A stretch of 64,000 nucleotides of DNA from Comamonas koreensis (GCF_021026195.1 NZ_JAJNCT010000005.1:895231-959230); one strand, 5' to 3'. Positions 45,604 to 54,766 are shown, numbered from the stretch's first letter. Translations and numbers: made by a program. The notes: a model not told the origin generated them from the letters alone.

Positions 45604-46353
45604 TCAGATGACTTTGGCTTCGTTCTTGAGCTTGTCGATCAAGGTGGCCACATCGGGCACCTTGACGCCGGCGCCGCGCTTGGCGGGTTCTTCCACCTTC
45701 AAGGTCTTCAGGCGCGGGCTCACGTCCACACCCAGCTCTTCTGGCTTGACGGTATCGAGCTGCTTTTTCTTGGCCTTCATGATGTTGGGCAAGGTGACGT
45801 AGCGTGGCTCGTTCAGGCGCAGGTCGGTGGTAATCACGGCGGGCAGAGACAGAGACAGGGTCTCCAGACCTCCGTCCACTTCGCGCGTCACGCTCACCTT
45901 GTCGCCAGCGACTTCGACCTTGGAGGCGAAGGTGGCCTGGGGCAGATCGCCCAGCGCTGCCAGCATCTGGCCGGTCTGGTTGGCGTCGTCGTCAATGGCT
46001 TGCTTGCCGCAGATCACGAGACCCGGCTGCTCTTTGTCGACCAGGGCCTTCAGGAGCTTGGCCACAGCCAAGGGCTGCAGCTCTTCTGCGGTTTCCACCA
46101 GGATGGCGCGGTCGGCACCAATGGCCATGGCCGTGCGCAGGGTCTCCTGGCACTGGGTCACACCGCAGCTCACGGCGATGATCTCGGTCACGACGCCCTT
46201 TTCCTTCAATCGCACGGCCTCTTCCACCGCGATTTCATCAAAGGGGTTCATCGACATCTTCACGTTCGCAATGTCCACACCCGAGCCATCGCTCTTGACG
46301 CGCACCTTGACGTTGTAGTCCACCACGCGTTTGACGGGTACCAGTACTTTCAT
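45604..46353 (-). CDS. etfB: Electron transfer flavoprotein beta subunit
   Basis: 249 aa. '[20 protein letters not shown]' and '[21 protein letters not shown]' open the family fold; '[21 protein letters not shown]' and '[20 protein letters not shown]' (the recognition-loop region) confirm it. It binds AMP structurally and docks on acyl-CoA dehydrogenases. It lies 68 bp downstream of the CoA-transferase gene. Confidence 0.96.
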   Translation of the reverse strand: MKVLVPVKRVVDYNVKVRVKSDGSGVDIANVKMSMNPFDEIAVEEAVRLKEKGVVTEIIAVSCGVTQCQETLRTAMAIGADRAILVETAEELQPLAVAKLLKALVDKEQPGLVICGKQAIDDDANQTGQMLAALGDLPQATFASKVEVAGDKVSVTREVDGGLETLSLSLPAVITTDLRLNEPRYVTLPNIMKAKKKQLDTVKPEELGVDVSPRLKTLKVEEPAKRGAGVKVPDVATLIDKLKNEAKVI

Positions 46354-46421
46354 AGTCTCAGCTTTCTAACAATAAACTCTGGGCCCGCTGCGGCGTCCTT
46401 CGCCATCGGCGGGCCTCGGTA

Positions 46422-47648
46422 TCAATCGGGCAAGGTCAGCACGCCTTGCGCCTGGAGCGACTGCAATTGCGAATCACTCAAACGCAGCAGATTTTGCAGC
46501 ACTTCGCGTGTACCTTCACCGAGTGTGGGTGGTGCGCGGCGAATCGGCAGGCGTTCACCATCCATGCGGATGGGCGGCGCCAGCACGGCGGTCTGGCCGG
46601 CCACCGGGTGGGGCATGTTCTGCACCAGGCCAGCTTGCTGCACACGCTCGGAGGTCAGCGCCTCATGCAGGCCCAGCACCTCGCCGCAAGGCACGCCGCA
46701 GGCATTGAGCCGCTCGATCAGCAGCGCACGCGGAAAGCTGCGGATGGTCTCGATCATCAGCGGCAGCAGCAGCTTGCGGTCCTTGGCGCGTTCCACATTG
46801 GTCGCGTACTTGGGGTTGTCGGCCAGGTCGGGGCGCTCGATCACATCGCGGCAGAAGCGCTCGAACTGCGAATTGTTGCCCACCGCAATGATCAGCGGGC
46901 CATCGGCGGCCTCGAACATGCCATAGGGCACGATCGACGGATGGGCATTGCCAAAGCGCTCCGGGTCCTTGCCCATGAACAGCGCATCGAGCCCGTAGTA
47001 GCCGGTGATGCTGACGCCGTTGTCGAACAGCGCCATGTCGATCTTGCGGCCCTGGCCCGTGCGCTCGCGGGCAAACAGCGCGGCCAGCACCGCCTGGGCG
47101 GCGCTCATGCCGGTCATCAGGTCCACCACGGCCACGCCAAACTTCAGCGGCGGCTGCGATGCCTCGCCGTTCATCGCCATCAGGCCGGCCTCGCCCTGCA
47201 CCAGGATGTCATAGCCCGGGCGGGCCGCTTCATCGGTGTCGGTGGCATAGCCGGTCACGCTGCAGTAGATCAGGTCCTGCTTCAAGGCCTTCAGCGCCTC
47301 GTAGCCCAGGCCCAGCTTGTCAGCGCCGCCATGCTTGAAGTTGTGGATCACCACATCGAACTGCGGCAGCAGCTCCAGGATCAGCGCCAGCCCCTCGGGC
47401 TTTTGCAGATCGACGGTGATGGACCGCTTGTTGCGGTTCATGCTGTTGTAGTAGGTGGTCTCGGTCTTGCCAATGCGCAGGCCCCAATCGCGGGTGTCGT
47501 CACCGCGCTTGGGGTGCTCCACCTTGATCACCTCGGCCCCCAAGTCGCCCAGCACCTGGCCGCACAAAGGGCCGGCAAAAACACGGGACAGGTCCAGGAC
47601 CTTGACACCCGCCAGCGGCAGGGCCGTGGCTTTCTCTTCCTCACGCAT
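46422..47648 (-). CDS. CaiB/BaiF family III CoA-transferase
   Basis: 408 aa. These enzymes move CoA between organic acids. Motifs include 'VKVLDLSRVFAGPLCGQVLG', 'GAEVIKVEHPKRGDDTRDWG', 'NRNKRSITVDLQKPEG', and 'RPGYDILVQGEAGLMAMNGE', whose Asp147 corresponds to the family catalytic aspartate; a Gly-rich tail follows. GAGGAGA precedes the ATG. It follows the enoyl-CoA hydratase gene and may activate the acid degraded by the neighbouring beta-oxidation enzymes, since no acyl-CoA ligase is present. The exact CoA donor cannot be inferred. Confidence 0.92.
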   Translation of the reverse strand: MREEEKATALPLAGVKVLDLSRVFAGPLCGQVLGDLGAEVIKVEHPKRGDDTRDWGLRIGKTETTYYNSMNRNKRSITVDLQKPEGLALILELLPQFDVVIHNFKHGGADKLGLGYEALKALKQDLIYCSVTGYATDTDEAARPGYDILVQGEAGLMAMNGEASQPPLKFGVAVVDLMTGMSAAQAVLAALFARERTGQGRKIDMALFDNGVSITGYYGLDALFMGKDPERFGNAHPSIVPYGMFEAADGPLIIAVGNNSQFERFCRDVIERPDLADNPKYATNVERAKDRKLLLPLMIETIRSFPRALLIERLNACGVPCGEVLGLHEALTSERVQQAGLVQNMPHPVAGQTAVLAPPIRMDGERLPIRRAPPTLGEGTREVLQNLLRLSDSQLQSLQAQGVLTLPD

Positions 47649-47719
47649 ACTTGTCTCCTCGGATCACCAGGCCGGCCAATTTATTAGGCCAATCCTGGTT
47701 CCATTTTTCTCAGTCCCTG

Positions 47720-48529
47720 TCAGCTGCGCAGCTGCAGGTAGTTGGCGGGGCGCTTTTCCAAAAACGCGGCAATGCCCTCGGCCGATTCCGGTGTGGCCTG
47801 GGCCTGCACCATCAGCTCGGCTTCCATGTCCAGCTGCGCTTCCAGGCTGTTGTCATAGGCAGCGCGGCACAGCGACTTGATGCTGGCCATGGCCTGCAAG
47901 GGGCCCTCGGCCATCTGCGCAGCCAGTGCGATGGCCTGGGCCAGCGCATCGCCCGGCTCAGCCAGGCGGTTGACCAGGCCCAGTTGCTGCATGCGCTCAC
48001 CGCTCACCCGGTCGCCGGTCAGGCACAGCTCGGTCAGCAGCTGGCGCGACAAATGCTCGGCCAGAAAGGCCGTGGCGCCGCCGTCGGGCGACAGCCCCAC
48101 CTTCACATAGGCGACCGAGAACGCGGCATTGCGCGCTGCCACCAACATATCGCAGGCCAAGGCCAGCGACAGGCCGGCACCGGCGGCCGCGCCCTCCACC
48201 GCCGCCACGACAGGCTTGGGGCAGTCGCGCAGTGCACGCACCAGGTCATGCAGGCCTTTGAGCAGCTCGCGGCGCTTTTCCAGCGGTTGGTCGCGGCGCG
48301 TCGCAATGCGGCGCAGATCACCGCCGGAGCAGAAATGCCCGCCGGCACCGGTGAGCACAATCGCGCCCACGGCCGGGTCGGTCGCTGCGTCCTGGAGCGC
48401 GGCCGTCAGGCCCAGGTAGAAGTCGGGCGACAGCGCGTTGCGCGCCGCCTCGTTGTTGTTGGTCAGCACCAGCACGCCGCCTTCGCGGCGCGCCAGCAGC
48501 GCGGGGTTTGCGTTGCTGGCGGTCGTCAT
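47720..48529 (-). CDS. Enoyl-CoA hydratase/isomerase family protein
   Basis: 269 aa crotonase-fold enzyme. The oxyanion hole is formed by 'LTGAGGHFCSGGDLRRIA' and 'VEGAAAGAGLSLALACDMLV'. Where classical hydratases have the first catalytic Glu (GGGxEL), this has Leu-Ser, and the second region reads 'YVKVGLSPDGGATAFL' with Asp instead of Glu, as in PaaG/isomerase-like members; so isomerase or other crotonase chemistry is more likely than simple hydration. Its ATG overlaps the stop of the upstream dehydrogenase (TGATG), so they are translationally coupled. Confidence 0.9.
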   Translation of the reverse strand: MTTASNANPALLARREGGVLVLTNNNEAARNALSPDFYLGLTAALQDAATDPAVGAIVLTGAGGHFCSGGDLRRIATRRDQPLEKRRELLKGLHDLVRALRDCPKPVVAAVEGAAAGAGLSLALACDMLVAARNAAFSVAYVKVGLSPDGGATAFLAEHLSRQLLTELCLTGDRVSGERMQQLGLVNRLAEPGDALAQAIALAAQMAEGPLQAMASIKSLCRAAYDNSLEAQLDMEAELMVQAQATPESAEGIAAFLEKRPANYLQLRS

Positions 48530-49686
48530 CAGGCGGCCTTGGCTGCAGCGCGTTCCTGGGCCTGCAGCGCCATGTAGCGCGCCAGGTGGTGGTCCATGTC
48601 GCCCAGCTGGTGGTCGATCATGATGATGCGCTTGGCGTAGTGCGCCAGCGGCAGCTCCCAGGTCACGCCAATGCCGCCATGCATCTGGATCGCCTCTTCG
48701 GCCATCAGGGTGCCAATCTGGCCCACGCTGTACTTGGCCGCCGACAGCGCTTTTTCACGCTCGATGTAGTCGGGGTTGTCGATGGCAGCAGCTGCGTTGA
48801 TGACGGCCGAGCGGGCCTGCTCGGCTTCGAGCAGCAGATCGGCCATGCGGTGCTGCAGCGCCTGAAAGCTGCCGATCGGCACGCCAAACTGCTTGCGGGT
48901 GCGCAGGTACTCCAAGGTGTGGTTCTTGGCCACATCCATCGCGCCCAGCGATTCGGCCGCCAGCGCCAGCAGGCCAAAGCCACAGATGCGTTCGAGCAGC
49001 GCATGGCCTTCGCCCAGCTTGCCCAGCAAGGCATCAGCGCCGACCTTGACGTTGGCCAGCACCAGCTCGGCGGCATGGCCACCATCGATGCGGCCATAGC
49101 CCCGGCTGCTGATGCCAGCGGCGTCGCCCGGCACCAGGAACAGCGAGATACCCGCCTCATCGCCCACGGCGCCTGCCGTGCGGGCAGAAACCAGCAGCAG
49201 CTGCGCCTGGTCGCCAAACAGCACCACGGCCTTGCTGCCGTTCAGCACCCAGCCATCGCCGTCGGTTTGGGCGGTGGTCGCCACGCGGTTCAGCTCGTAG
49301 TGGTTCGCAGGCTCGTCATGCGCCAGCGCGGCAATCGTCTCGCCGCCGATGATGCCTTCGAGCTGCGCCTTTTGCACATCGCTGCCGGCCTCGGTCAGCG
49401 CGCGGCCCACCAGCAAGGCGCCCAGCAGCGGCTCTGCCACCAGGTGCGTGCCCAGTGTCTCGAACACCACGCTGATATCGACGCCATCGCCGCCAAAGCC
49501 GCCATCGGCCTCCTTGAACAGCGCGCCAATCGCGCCCAGTTCGGCCAGCTTGGCATAGGTCTCGGCGCTGAAGCCCTGGGCGCCATAGGCGGCCTTGTTG
49601 CGGTACTCGGTGCTGTACTGCTCGCTCAGGTAGCGGCCCAGCGCGTCCGCCAGCATGCGGCGGTCTTCATCCAGTTGAAAGTTCAT
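48529..49686 (-). CDS. Acyl-CoA dehydrogenase, pimeloyl-CoA dehydrogenase small-subunit-like
   Basis: 385 aa from the ATG giving MNFQLDEDRRM, preceded by AAGGAG; the longer open frame is not used. FAD enzyme of the acyl-CoA dehydrogenase superfamily ('ALLERICGFGLLALAAESLG' and 'QMHGGIGVTWELPLAHYAKR'). The C-terminal YEGT-type catalytic Glu motif of MCAD is absent (the region reads 'RIIMIDHQLGDMDHH'). The N-terminus 'LADALGRYLSEQYSTEYRNK' resembles PimD-type subunits. It probably forms a heteromer with the 398 aa dehydrogenase encoded just upstream. Electrons would go to EtfAB. Confidence 0.9.
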   Translation of the reverse strand: MNFQLDEDRRMLADALGRYLSEQYSTEYRNKAAYGAQGFSAETYAKLAELGAIGALFKEADGGFGGDGVDISVVFETLGTHLVAEPLLGALLVGRALTEAGSDVQKAQLEGIIGGETIAALAHDEPANHYELNRVATTAQTDGDGWVLNGSKAVVLFGDQAQLLLVSARTAGAVGDEAGISLFLVPGDAAGISSRGYGRIDGGHAAELVLANVKVGADALLGKLGEGHALLERICGFGLLALAAESLGAMDVAKNHTLEYLRTRKQFGVPIGSFQALQHRMADLLLEAEQARSAVINAAAAIDNPDYIEREKALSAAKYSVGQIGTLMAEEAIQMHGGIGVTWELPLAHYAKRIIMIDHQLGDMDHHLARYMALQAQERAAAKAA

Positions 49687-49763
49687 ATAAATCTCCTTGT
49701 CAAACCATGACGCTTGCTGAGAGCACAGCGCCTGGAACCTGCAGAGCACAGCTGCGAGACGCC

Positions 49764-49832
49764 AGCAAGGGCCGCCCCGCAGCAAAGGCGTCGTCCCCCT
49801 TCCAGGGGGAAGGCGCGCAGCGCCTCAGGGGG
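49764..49832. repeat. Intergenic palindromic repeat, copy 2 (between the two dehydrogenase genes)
   Basis: AGCAAGGGCCGCCCCGCAG, then CCCCCTTCCAGGGGG hairpin, then GGCGCGCAGCGCC hairpin and CTCAGGGGG. In the transcript direction it starts 9 bp after the stop of the 398 aa dehydrogenase. Confidence 0.85.
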
Positions 49833-49841
49833 TGGCTTATT

Positions 49842-51038
49842 TCATAGCCCGAGGATCATCTTGGAGATGATGTTGCGCTGGATCTCGTTCGAGCCGCCGA
49901 AGATCGACAGCTTGCGGTAGTTGAAATAGGCCGCAGCGGCCGTGGCTGCCTCCTTGGGGCCCACGGGCTCGTCGGCGTATTCGGCAAACTGGGCCTCTTC
50001 GATGAAGGGCAGCGCATAGGGGCCCATCGCGCGGCGGATCAGCGACAGCAGCTCCTGGCGCACAACGGTGCCCTTGATCTTGAGCATCGAGCTCTCGGCA
50101 CCCGGCACACCGCCGCCCGCGACCGACGCGATCACGCGCAGGTTGGTGGTGGCCATGTTCAGCAGCTCGATCTCGACCTTGGCCATGCGGGTGGCAAACT
50201 GCGGGTCTTCGATCAGCGGCTTGCCATTGCGCTGCACGCGCTGGGCGATGGCCTTGAGCTTTTCCAGCCCGGCCATCGAGAAGCCCACGCCGGCAATGCC
50301 GGTGCGTTCATAGGTCAGCAGGTACTTGGCATAGGTCCAGCCCTTGTTCTCCTCGCCCACCAGGTTTTCCAGCGGTACCTTCACATCGGTCAGAAAGACT
50401 TCGTTGACTTCCTTGTCGCCATCCAGGGTGCGGATGGGGCGCACTTCGACGCCAGGCTGGTTCATGTCGATCAGCACAAAGCTGATGCCTTGCTGCGACT
50501 TCACCTCTTTGTTGGTGCGCACCAGGCAGAACATCATGTTGGCGTGCTGGCCCTGGGTGGTCCAGGTCTTCTGGCCGTTGACGATGTAGTGGTCGCCGTT
50601 GCGCACGGCCGTGGTCTTCAGCGAGGCCAGGTCGGAGCCGGCGCCCGGCTCGGAGTAACCCTGGCACCACCAGTCGTCACCATTCAGAATGCGTGGCAGC
50701 CAGTGGCTCTTCTGCGCCTCGTTACCGTACTTGATCAGCACCGGGCCGAGCATGGACAAGCCAAAGGGCACCAGGCGCGGGCCACCGGCCAGGGCACACT
50801 CGTCGTCAAAAATGAACTTCTGCACTGGCGACCAGCCCGTGCCACCAAACTCCTGTGGCCAGTGGTAGGCCAGCCAGCCCTTCTTGTTCAGGATGGCATG
50901 CCAGTTTTCCTGGTCAAAGCGCGTCAGGCGCTGGCCAGCCTTGACCTTGGCGGCCAGGTCCGGGGGCAGGTTGTCTTGCAGAAACGCACGTACTTCGGCG
51001 CGGAAGGCTTCTTCTTCGGGACTGAATTGCAAGTCCAT
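49842..51038 (-). CDS. Acyl-CoA dehydrogenase, pimeloyl-CoA dehydrogenase large-subunit-like
   Basis: 398 aa from MDLQFSPEEEAF, with GAGGAGATAG before the ATG. FAD-binding and substrate motifs are present: 'GYSEPGAGSDLASLKTTAVR', 'YIVNGQKTWTTQGQHANMMF' and 'RKLSIFGGSNEIQRNIISKM'. The last motif has Gly where MCAD has the catalytic Glu (YEGT). A Glu in 'LLTYERTGIAGVGF' matches the helix-G position used by isovaleryl-CoA and long-chain dehydrogenases, so the enzyme may still be active. The closest described relatives I know are PimC-type subunits acting on dicarboxylyl-CoAs. It is the partner of the 385 aa subunit downstream. Confidence 0.92.
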   Translation of the reverse strand: MDLQFSPEEEAFRAEVRAFLQDNLPPDLAAKVKAGQRLTRFDQENWHAILNKKGWLAYHWPQEFGGTGWSPVQKFIFDDECALAGGPRLVPFGLSMLGPVLIKYGNEAQKSHWLPRILNGDDWWCQGYSEPGAGSDLASLKTTAVRNGDHYIVNGQKTWTTQGQHANMMFCLVRTNKEVKSQQGISFVLIDMNQPGVEVRPIRTLDGDKEVNEVFLTDVKVPLENLVGEENKGWTYAKYLLTYERTGIAGVGFSMAGLEKLKAIAQRVQRNGKPLIEDPQFATRMAKVEIELLNMATTNLRVIASVAGGGVPGAESSMLKIKGTVVRQELLSLIRRAMGPYALPFIEEAQFAEYADEPVGPKEAATAAAAYFNYRKLSIFGGSNEIQRNIISKMILGL

Positions 51039-51114
51039 GGCTATCTCCTCATTAACGTGGGCAGGCAAGGCCTGCACATCTCAAACTCGGCGCTGCGCGA
51101 TCTGGGTGACGCCC

Positions 51115-51180
51115 AGCAAGGGCCGCCCCGCAGCGGTGGCGTCGTCCCCTGGGGGAAGGCGCGCAGCGCCTCAGGGGGGG
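51115..51180. repeat. Intergenic palindromic repeat, copy 3 (thiolase to dehydrogenase gap)
   Basis: AGCAAGGGCCGCCCCGCAG, then GTCGTCCCCTGGGGGAAGG, GGCGCGCAGCGCC hairpin and CTCAGGGGGGG. In the transcript direction it begins immediately after the thiolase stop codon. Confidence 0.85.
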
Positions 51181-52377
51181 TCAGAAAATCTCAAAGAGGC
51201 CAGCGGCACCCATGCCGCCGCCCACACACATGGTCACCACGCCCCACTTCACTTTTTCGCCCCGGGCCTTGCGGCGCTGGCCTTCGAGCAGGATGTGGCC
51301 AGTCAAGCGCGCGCCGGTCATGCCAAAGGGGTGGCCGATGGAGATCGCGCCGCCGTTGACGTTGAGGCGGTCCATCGGGATGCCCAGCTTGCGCTGGCAG
51401 TACAGCGCCTGCGAGGCAAAGGCCTCGTTCAGCTCCCAGAGGTCGATGTCCTGCACCGTCAGGCCGTGGCGCGCCAGCAGCTTGGGCACGGCAAACACGG
51501 GGCCAATGCCCATCTCGTCGGGCTCGCAACCGGCAATCGCCAGGCCACGGAAGGCGCCCAGCGGCGCCAGGCCCAGCTTGGCCGCTTCCTTGGCTTCCAT
51601 CAGCACGCAGGCTGCCGAGCCATCGGACAGCTGTGAGGCATTGCCAGCGGTGACAAAGTTGCCCGCGCCCTTGACAGGTTCCAGCTTGGCCAGGCCTTCG
51701 AGCGTGGTCGAGGGGCGGTTGCAGTTGTCCATCGTCGCGGTGACGTCCTTGTATCTGACCTCACCGGTTTCCTTGTTCTTCTCGGCCATGCGCGTGGCGC
51801 AGGGCACGATCTCGTTGTCGAAGGTGCCATTGGCCTGCGCCGCAGCAGTGCGCTGCTGGCTTTGCAGCGAGAAGGCGTCCTGGTCCTCGCGGCTGATGCC
51901 GTAGCGCTTGGCCACCACATCGGCGGTATCGATCATGGCCATGAACAGGTCGGGCTTGTGCTCCACCAGCCAGGGATCAGCATCCGAGGGGTTGGTGTTG
52001 CTCGACCGGATCAGCGAGATGCTCTCGACACCGCCAGCCACCATCGCCGGTGCGCCATCGACAATGATGCGGCCCGCCGCAAAGGCAATCGCCTGCAGGC
52101 CCGAGGCGCAGAAGCGGTTGACCACGGTGCCACCCACGCTGATGGGCAGGCCGGCACGCACAGCCGCCTGGCGGCCGATATTGCGACCAGTCGTCCCCTC
52201 GGGGTAGCCGCAGCCCAGCACCACATCTTCGATCAGCGCCGGGTCGATGCCGGCGCGCTGCACCGCTGCGCTGATGGAAAAGGCCGCCAGCTGCGCACCG
52301 GGCGTGACATTGAACTCCCCACGGTGGGATTTGGCCAGCGGCGTACGCGCTGTCGAAACGATGACGGCTTCACGCAT
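51181..52377 (-). CDS. Acetyl-CoA C-acyltransferase (thiolase)
   Basis: 398 aa from [12 protein letters not shown], with AAGGAGAC before the ATG. It cleaves beta-ketoacyl-CoA with CoA. The catalytic set is complete: Cys90 in '[15 protein letters not shown]', His349 in '[15 protein letters not shown]' and Cys384 in '[15 protein letters not shown]'. It sits between the FadB-like enzyme and the dehydrogenases, corresponding to PimB in pim-type operons. Degradative (FadA-like) rather than biosynthetic function is inferred from the neighbours. Confidence 0.95.
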   Translation of the reverse strand: MREAVIVSTARTPLAKSHRGEFNVTPGAQLAAFSISAAVQRAGIDPALIEDVVLGCGYPEGTTGRNIGRQAAVRAGLPISVGGTVVNRFCASGLQAIAFAAGRIIVDGAPAMVAGGVESISLIRSSNTNPSDADPWLVEHKPDLFMAMIDTADVVAKRYGISREDQDAFSLQSQQRTAAAQANGTFDNEIVPCATRMAEKNKETGEVRYKDVTATMDNCNRPSTTLEGLAKLEPVKGAGNFVTAGNASQLSDGSAACVLMEAKEAAKLGLAPLGAFRGLAIAGCEPDEMGIGPVFAVPKLLARHGLTVQDIDLWELNEAFASQALYCQRKLGIPMDRLNVNGGAISIGHPFGMTGARLTGHILLEGQRRKARGEKVKWGVVTMCVGGGMGAAGLFEIF

Positions 52378-52524
52378 GCATGTCTCCTTGGGTCTGAGCG
52401 ACCGTTGATTGTGATTTTTGGGGCCGGCTGCGCTTGTCACCCAAGCGCTAACCGCCATTTTTGAAAGTGCAACCCGGGCTTCGCCTACATGGAAGCCAGG
52501 GGTTGTCTCAAGCCTGACTCTGCG

Positions 52525-54645
52525 TCAGGCTGCCTTGTTCAGGCTCTCGAAGTTCTCGCCCTTCTCCACCAGCTCCACCAAGAGCGGCGATGGCGTCCAG
52601 AACAGCGCGTCTTCCTTGGCGAACTCGCGGATATCGGCCAGGATCTTGTCCAGGCCCACCATGTCGGCCCACTTCATCGGGCCGCCCCGGAAGCGCGGGA
52701 AGCCGTAGCCGTAGAGGAAGGTCACATCCACATCCAGCGGACGCAGCGCAATGCCTTCGCGCACCACATTGGCGCCTTCGTTGACCATCGCGGCCATGTA
52801 GCGGCGCATGATCTCGGCATTGCTGAAGCTGCGCGGTGTGACACCGGCGCGCTGGCGCTCGGCATCCACAATCGCCAGCACTTCGGGGTCTTGCTCGCCC
52901 ACGCGTGCGCCTTGCGGGTACAGGTAGTAGCCGCGCTGGGTCTTCTGGCCGAACCAGCCCTTTTCGGCAATGCGGTCGGCAATCTGCACATAGCGGGCCT
53001 TGGGGTCGCGCGTGGCGGCCTTGCGCTTGCGCGTGGCCCAGCCAATGTCGCCACCGGCCAGGTCGGCGACCTGGAAGGGGCCCATCGGGTAGCCAAACTC
53101 GCGCACTGCCTCGTCGATCTGGTAGGGCGAGGCGCCGTCTTCGAGCAGGTAGTTGGCGGCCTCGCGGTACACGGCCAGAATGCGGTTGCCGATAAAGCCA
53201 TCGCAGACACCAGCGCGCACGGGCACCTTCTTCATACGGCGGGCCAGCTCGAAAGCGGTGGCCACCACATCGGCGCTCACCTTGGCGGGCACCACGATCT
53301 CCAGCAGCTTCATGATGTTGGCGGGGCTGAAGAAGTGCAGACCGATGACGTCCTGCGGACGCGAGATGCTCGCGGCAATCGCATCGATATCCAGGTAGGA
53401 GGTGTTGGTGGCAATCACGGCGCCGGGCTTGCAGACCTTGTCCAGCTCGGCAAACACGGCCTTCTTGACGCCCATCTCTTCAAACACGGCCTCGATCACC
53501 AGGTCCACCTGGGCGAGCGCGGCGTAGTCGGTGCTGCCGCTGTAGCGCGCCATGATGGCGGCCTTTTTCTCGGCCGTCATGCGGCCCTTGGCGATCAGGC
53601 CGTCGTAGACCTTTTCCACATTGGCGCGGCCCCGGGCGATGGATTCCGCATCGCGCTCGACCATCACCACCGGCAGGCCGGCATCCAGCGCCGCCACGGT
53701 GATGCCGGCGCCCATGGTGCCACCACCCACCACGCCGATGCTGTTCAGGGCGCGCGGTGCAGCGGCCTTGGCTTCGGGGATCTTGGCGGTTTCACGCTCG
53801 GCAAAGAAGGCATGGATCAAGCCGGCGCGCTGCGGGCTCTCCAGGCACTGCACAAACAGCTTGCGCTCGTTTTGCATGCCCTGCTCAAACGGCAGGTCCA
53901 GCGCGCCTTGCACGCATTCGATGATCTTGCCGGGCGAGAACAGGCCCCGGCTTTTCTTGGCGGACTCGGCCTTGGCGGTGTCCAACTCGGCCTGCGACGC
54001 GGCCTTGTCGGCCAGGGCCGTGGCTTCGCGGGTGCGGCGCACCGGGGCGTTCTGCGCCAGCAGTGCGTTGGCATAGGCCAGGCCAGCCGTGCGGGCATCG
54101 CTGCCAGCGGGCTCGACTTTGTCGACCAGGCCCATGGCCAGCGCTTCTTCGGCACTGGCATGGCGGCCCGAGAGCATCAGGTCCAGCGCGGCCTTGACGC
54201 CAATCAGGCGGGGGGTGCGCTGCGTGCCACCGGCGCCGGGCAGCAGGCCCAGTTGCACTTCGGGCAGGCCCAGCTTGGCGCCAGAGACGGCCAGGCGGTA
54301 GTGGCAGGACAGTGCCACTTCCAGGCCACCGCCCAGCGCCGGGCCATGGATGGCGGCCACGACGATCTTGTCGCTGTTTTCCAGCTGCACCAGCACATCG
54401 GGCAGGCTGGGCGGCATCGCGGGCTTGCCGAACTCACGGATATCGGCACCGGCGATAAAGGCCTTGCCGCTGCCCACCAGCAAGATGGCCTGGACCTGCG
54501 CATCGCTGCGCGCCTGGGCCACGGCATCGGCCAGGCCTTGGCGCACGGCCTGGCTCAAGGCGTTGACGGGGGGGTTCTGGATGGTGACGACCAACACCTG
54601 CCCTTCGCGGGCAATGTTCACTACAGCGGCGTTTTCAGCGCTCAT
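52525..54645 (-). CDS. Bifunctional enoyl-CoA hydratase / 3-hydroxyacyl-CoA dehydrogenase (FadB/PimF-like)
   Basis: 706 aa from MSAENAAVVN, with CAGGAGAC before the ATG. The N-terminal crotonase domain (1-185) has 'FIAGADIREFGKP', and both catalytic Glu residues are present in 'LGGGLEVALSCHYRLAV' and 'LGLPEVQLGLLPGAGGTQR'. The dehydrogenase NAD domain (about 290-475) has 'VVGGGTMGAGITVAALDAG', and the two C-terminal domains follow ('GVCDGFIGNRILAVYREA', 'FGYPMGPFQVADLAGGDIGW'). It performs the second and third steps of beta-oxidation. First gene of the operon; the divergent LysR gene starts 121 bp away. Confidence 0.95.
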   Translation of the reverse strand: MSAENAAVVNIAREGQVLVVTIQNPPVNALSQAVRQGLADAVAQARSDAQVQAILLVGSGKAFIAGADIREFGKPAMPPSLPDVLVQLENSDKIVVAAIHGPALGGGLEVALSCHYRLAVSGAKLGLPEVQLGLLPGAGGTQRTPRLIGVKAALDLMLSGRHASAEEALAMGLVDKVEPAGSDARTAGLAYANALLAQNAPVRRTREATALADKAASQAELDTAKAESAKKSRGLFSPGKIIECVQGALDLPFEQGMQNERKLFVQCLESPQRAGLIHAFFAERETAKIPEAKAAAPRALNSIGVVGGGTMGAGITVAALDAGLPVVMVERDAESIARGRANVEKVYDGLIAKGRMTAEKKAAIMARYSGSTDYAALAQVDLVIEAVFEEMGVKKAVFAELDKVCKPGAVIATNTSYLDIDAIAASISRPQDVIGLHFFSPANIMKLLEIVVPAKVSADVVATAFELARRMKKVPVRAGVCDGFIGNRILAVYREAANYLLEDGASPYQIDEAVREFGYPMGPFQVADLAGGDIGWATRKRKAATRDPKARYVQIADRIAEKGWFGQKTQRGYYLYPQGARVGEQDPEVLAIVDAERQRAGVTPRSFSNAEIMRRYMAAMVNEGANVVREGIALRPLDVDVTFLYGYGFPRFRGGPMKWADMVGLDKILADIREFAKEDALFWTPSPLLVELVEKGENFESLNKAA

Positions 54646-54728
54646 GCATGTCTCCTGGTAGATCAATCGAAAGCTTGTTGCGAACCATTGTCAATGCAAC
54701 TAAGCTTATTTGACAATCACATAGAGGA

Positions 54729-54743
54729 TTGACAGACTGTCAA
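54729..54743. promoter_or_regulatory. Inverted repeat TTGACA-gac-TGTCAA with further TTGTCA/TGACAA half-sites
   Basis: Perfect 6-3-6 palindrome in the 121 bp gap between the FadB-like gene and the divergent LysR gene, 23 bp from the LysR ATG. Related half-sites occur at 54687-54695 (ATTGTCAAT), 54709-54717 (TTTGACAAT) and 54752-54759 (AGACAATC). Repeated half-sites in a divergent LysR promoter fit autoregulation and inducer-dependent activation. Confidence 0.55.
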
Positions 54744-54766
54744 AGGAATTTAGACAATCGCATCCC

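Noticed and set aside
46381-46416. GC-rich inverted repeat between the CoA-transferase gene and etfB as a terminator
   Set aside because: GGCCCGC/GCGGGCC arms can pair but no T-run follows, and the genes are only 68 bp apart on one strand.
44653-46926. 757-codon open frame on the plus strand
   Set aside because: Antisense to etfA, etfB and part of the CoA-transferase gene; no recognisable domains.
52489-54732. 747-codon open frame on the plus strand
   Set aside because: Antisense to the FadB-like gene; shadow composition.
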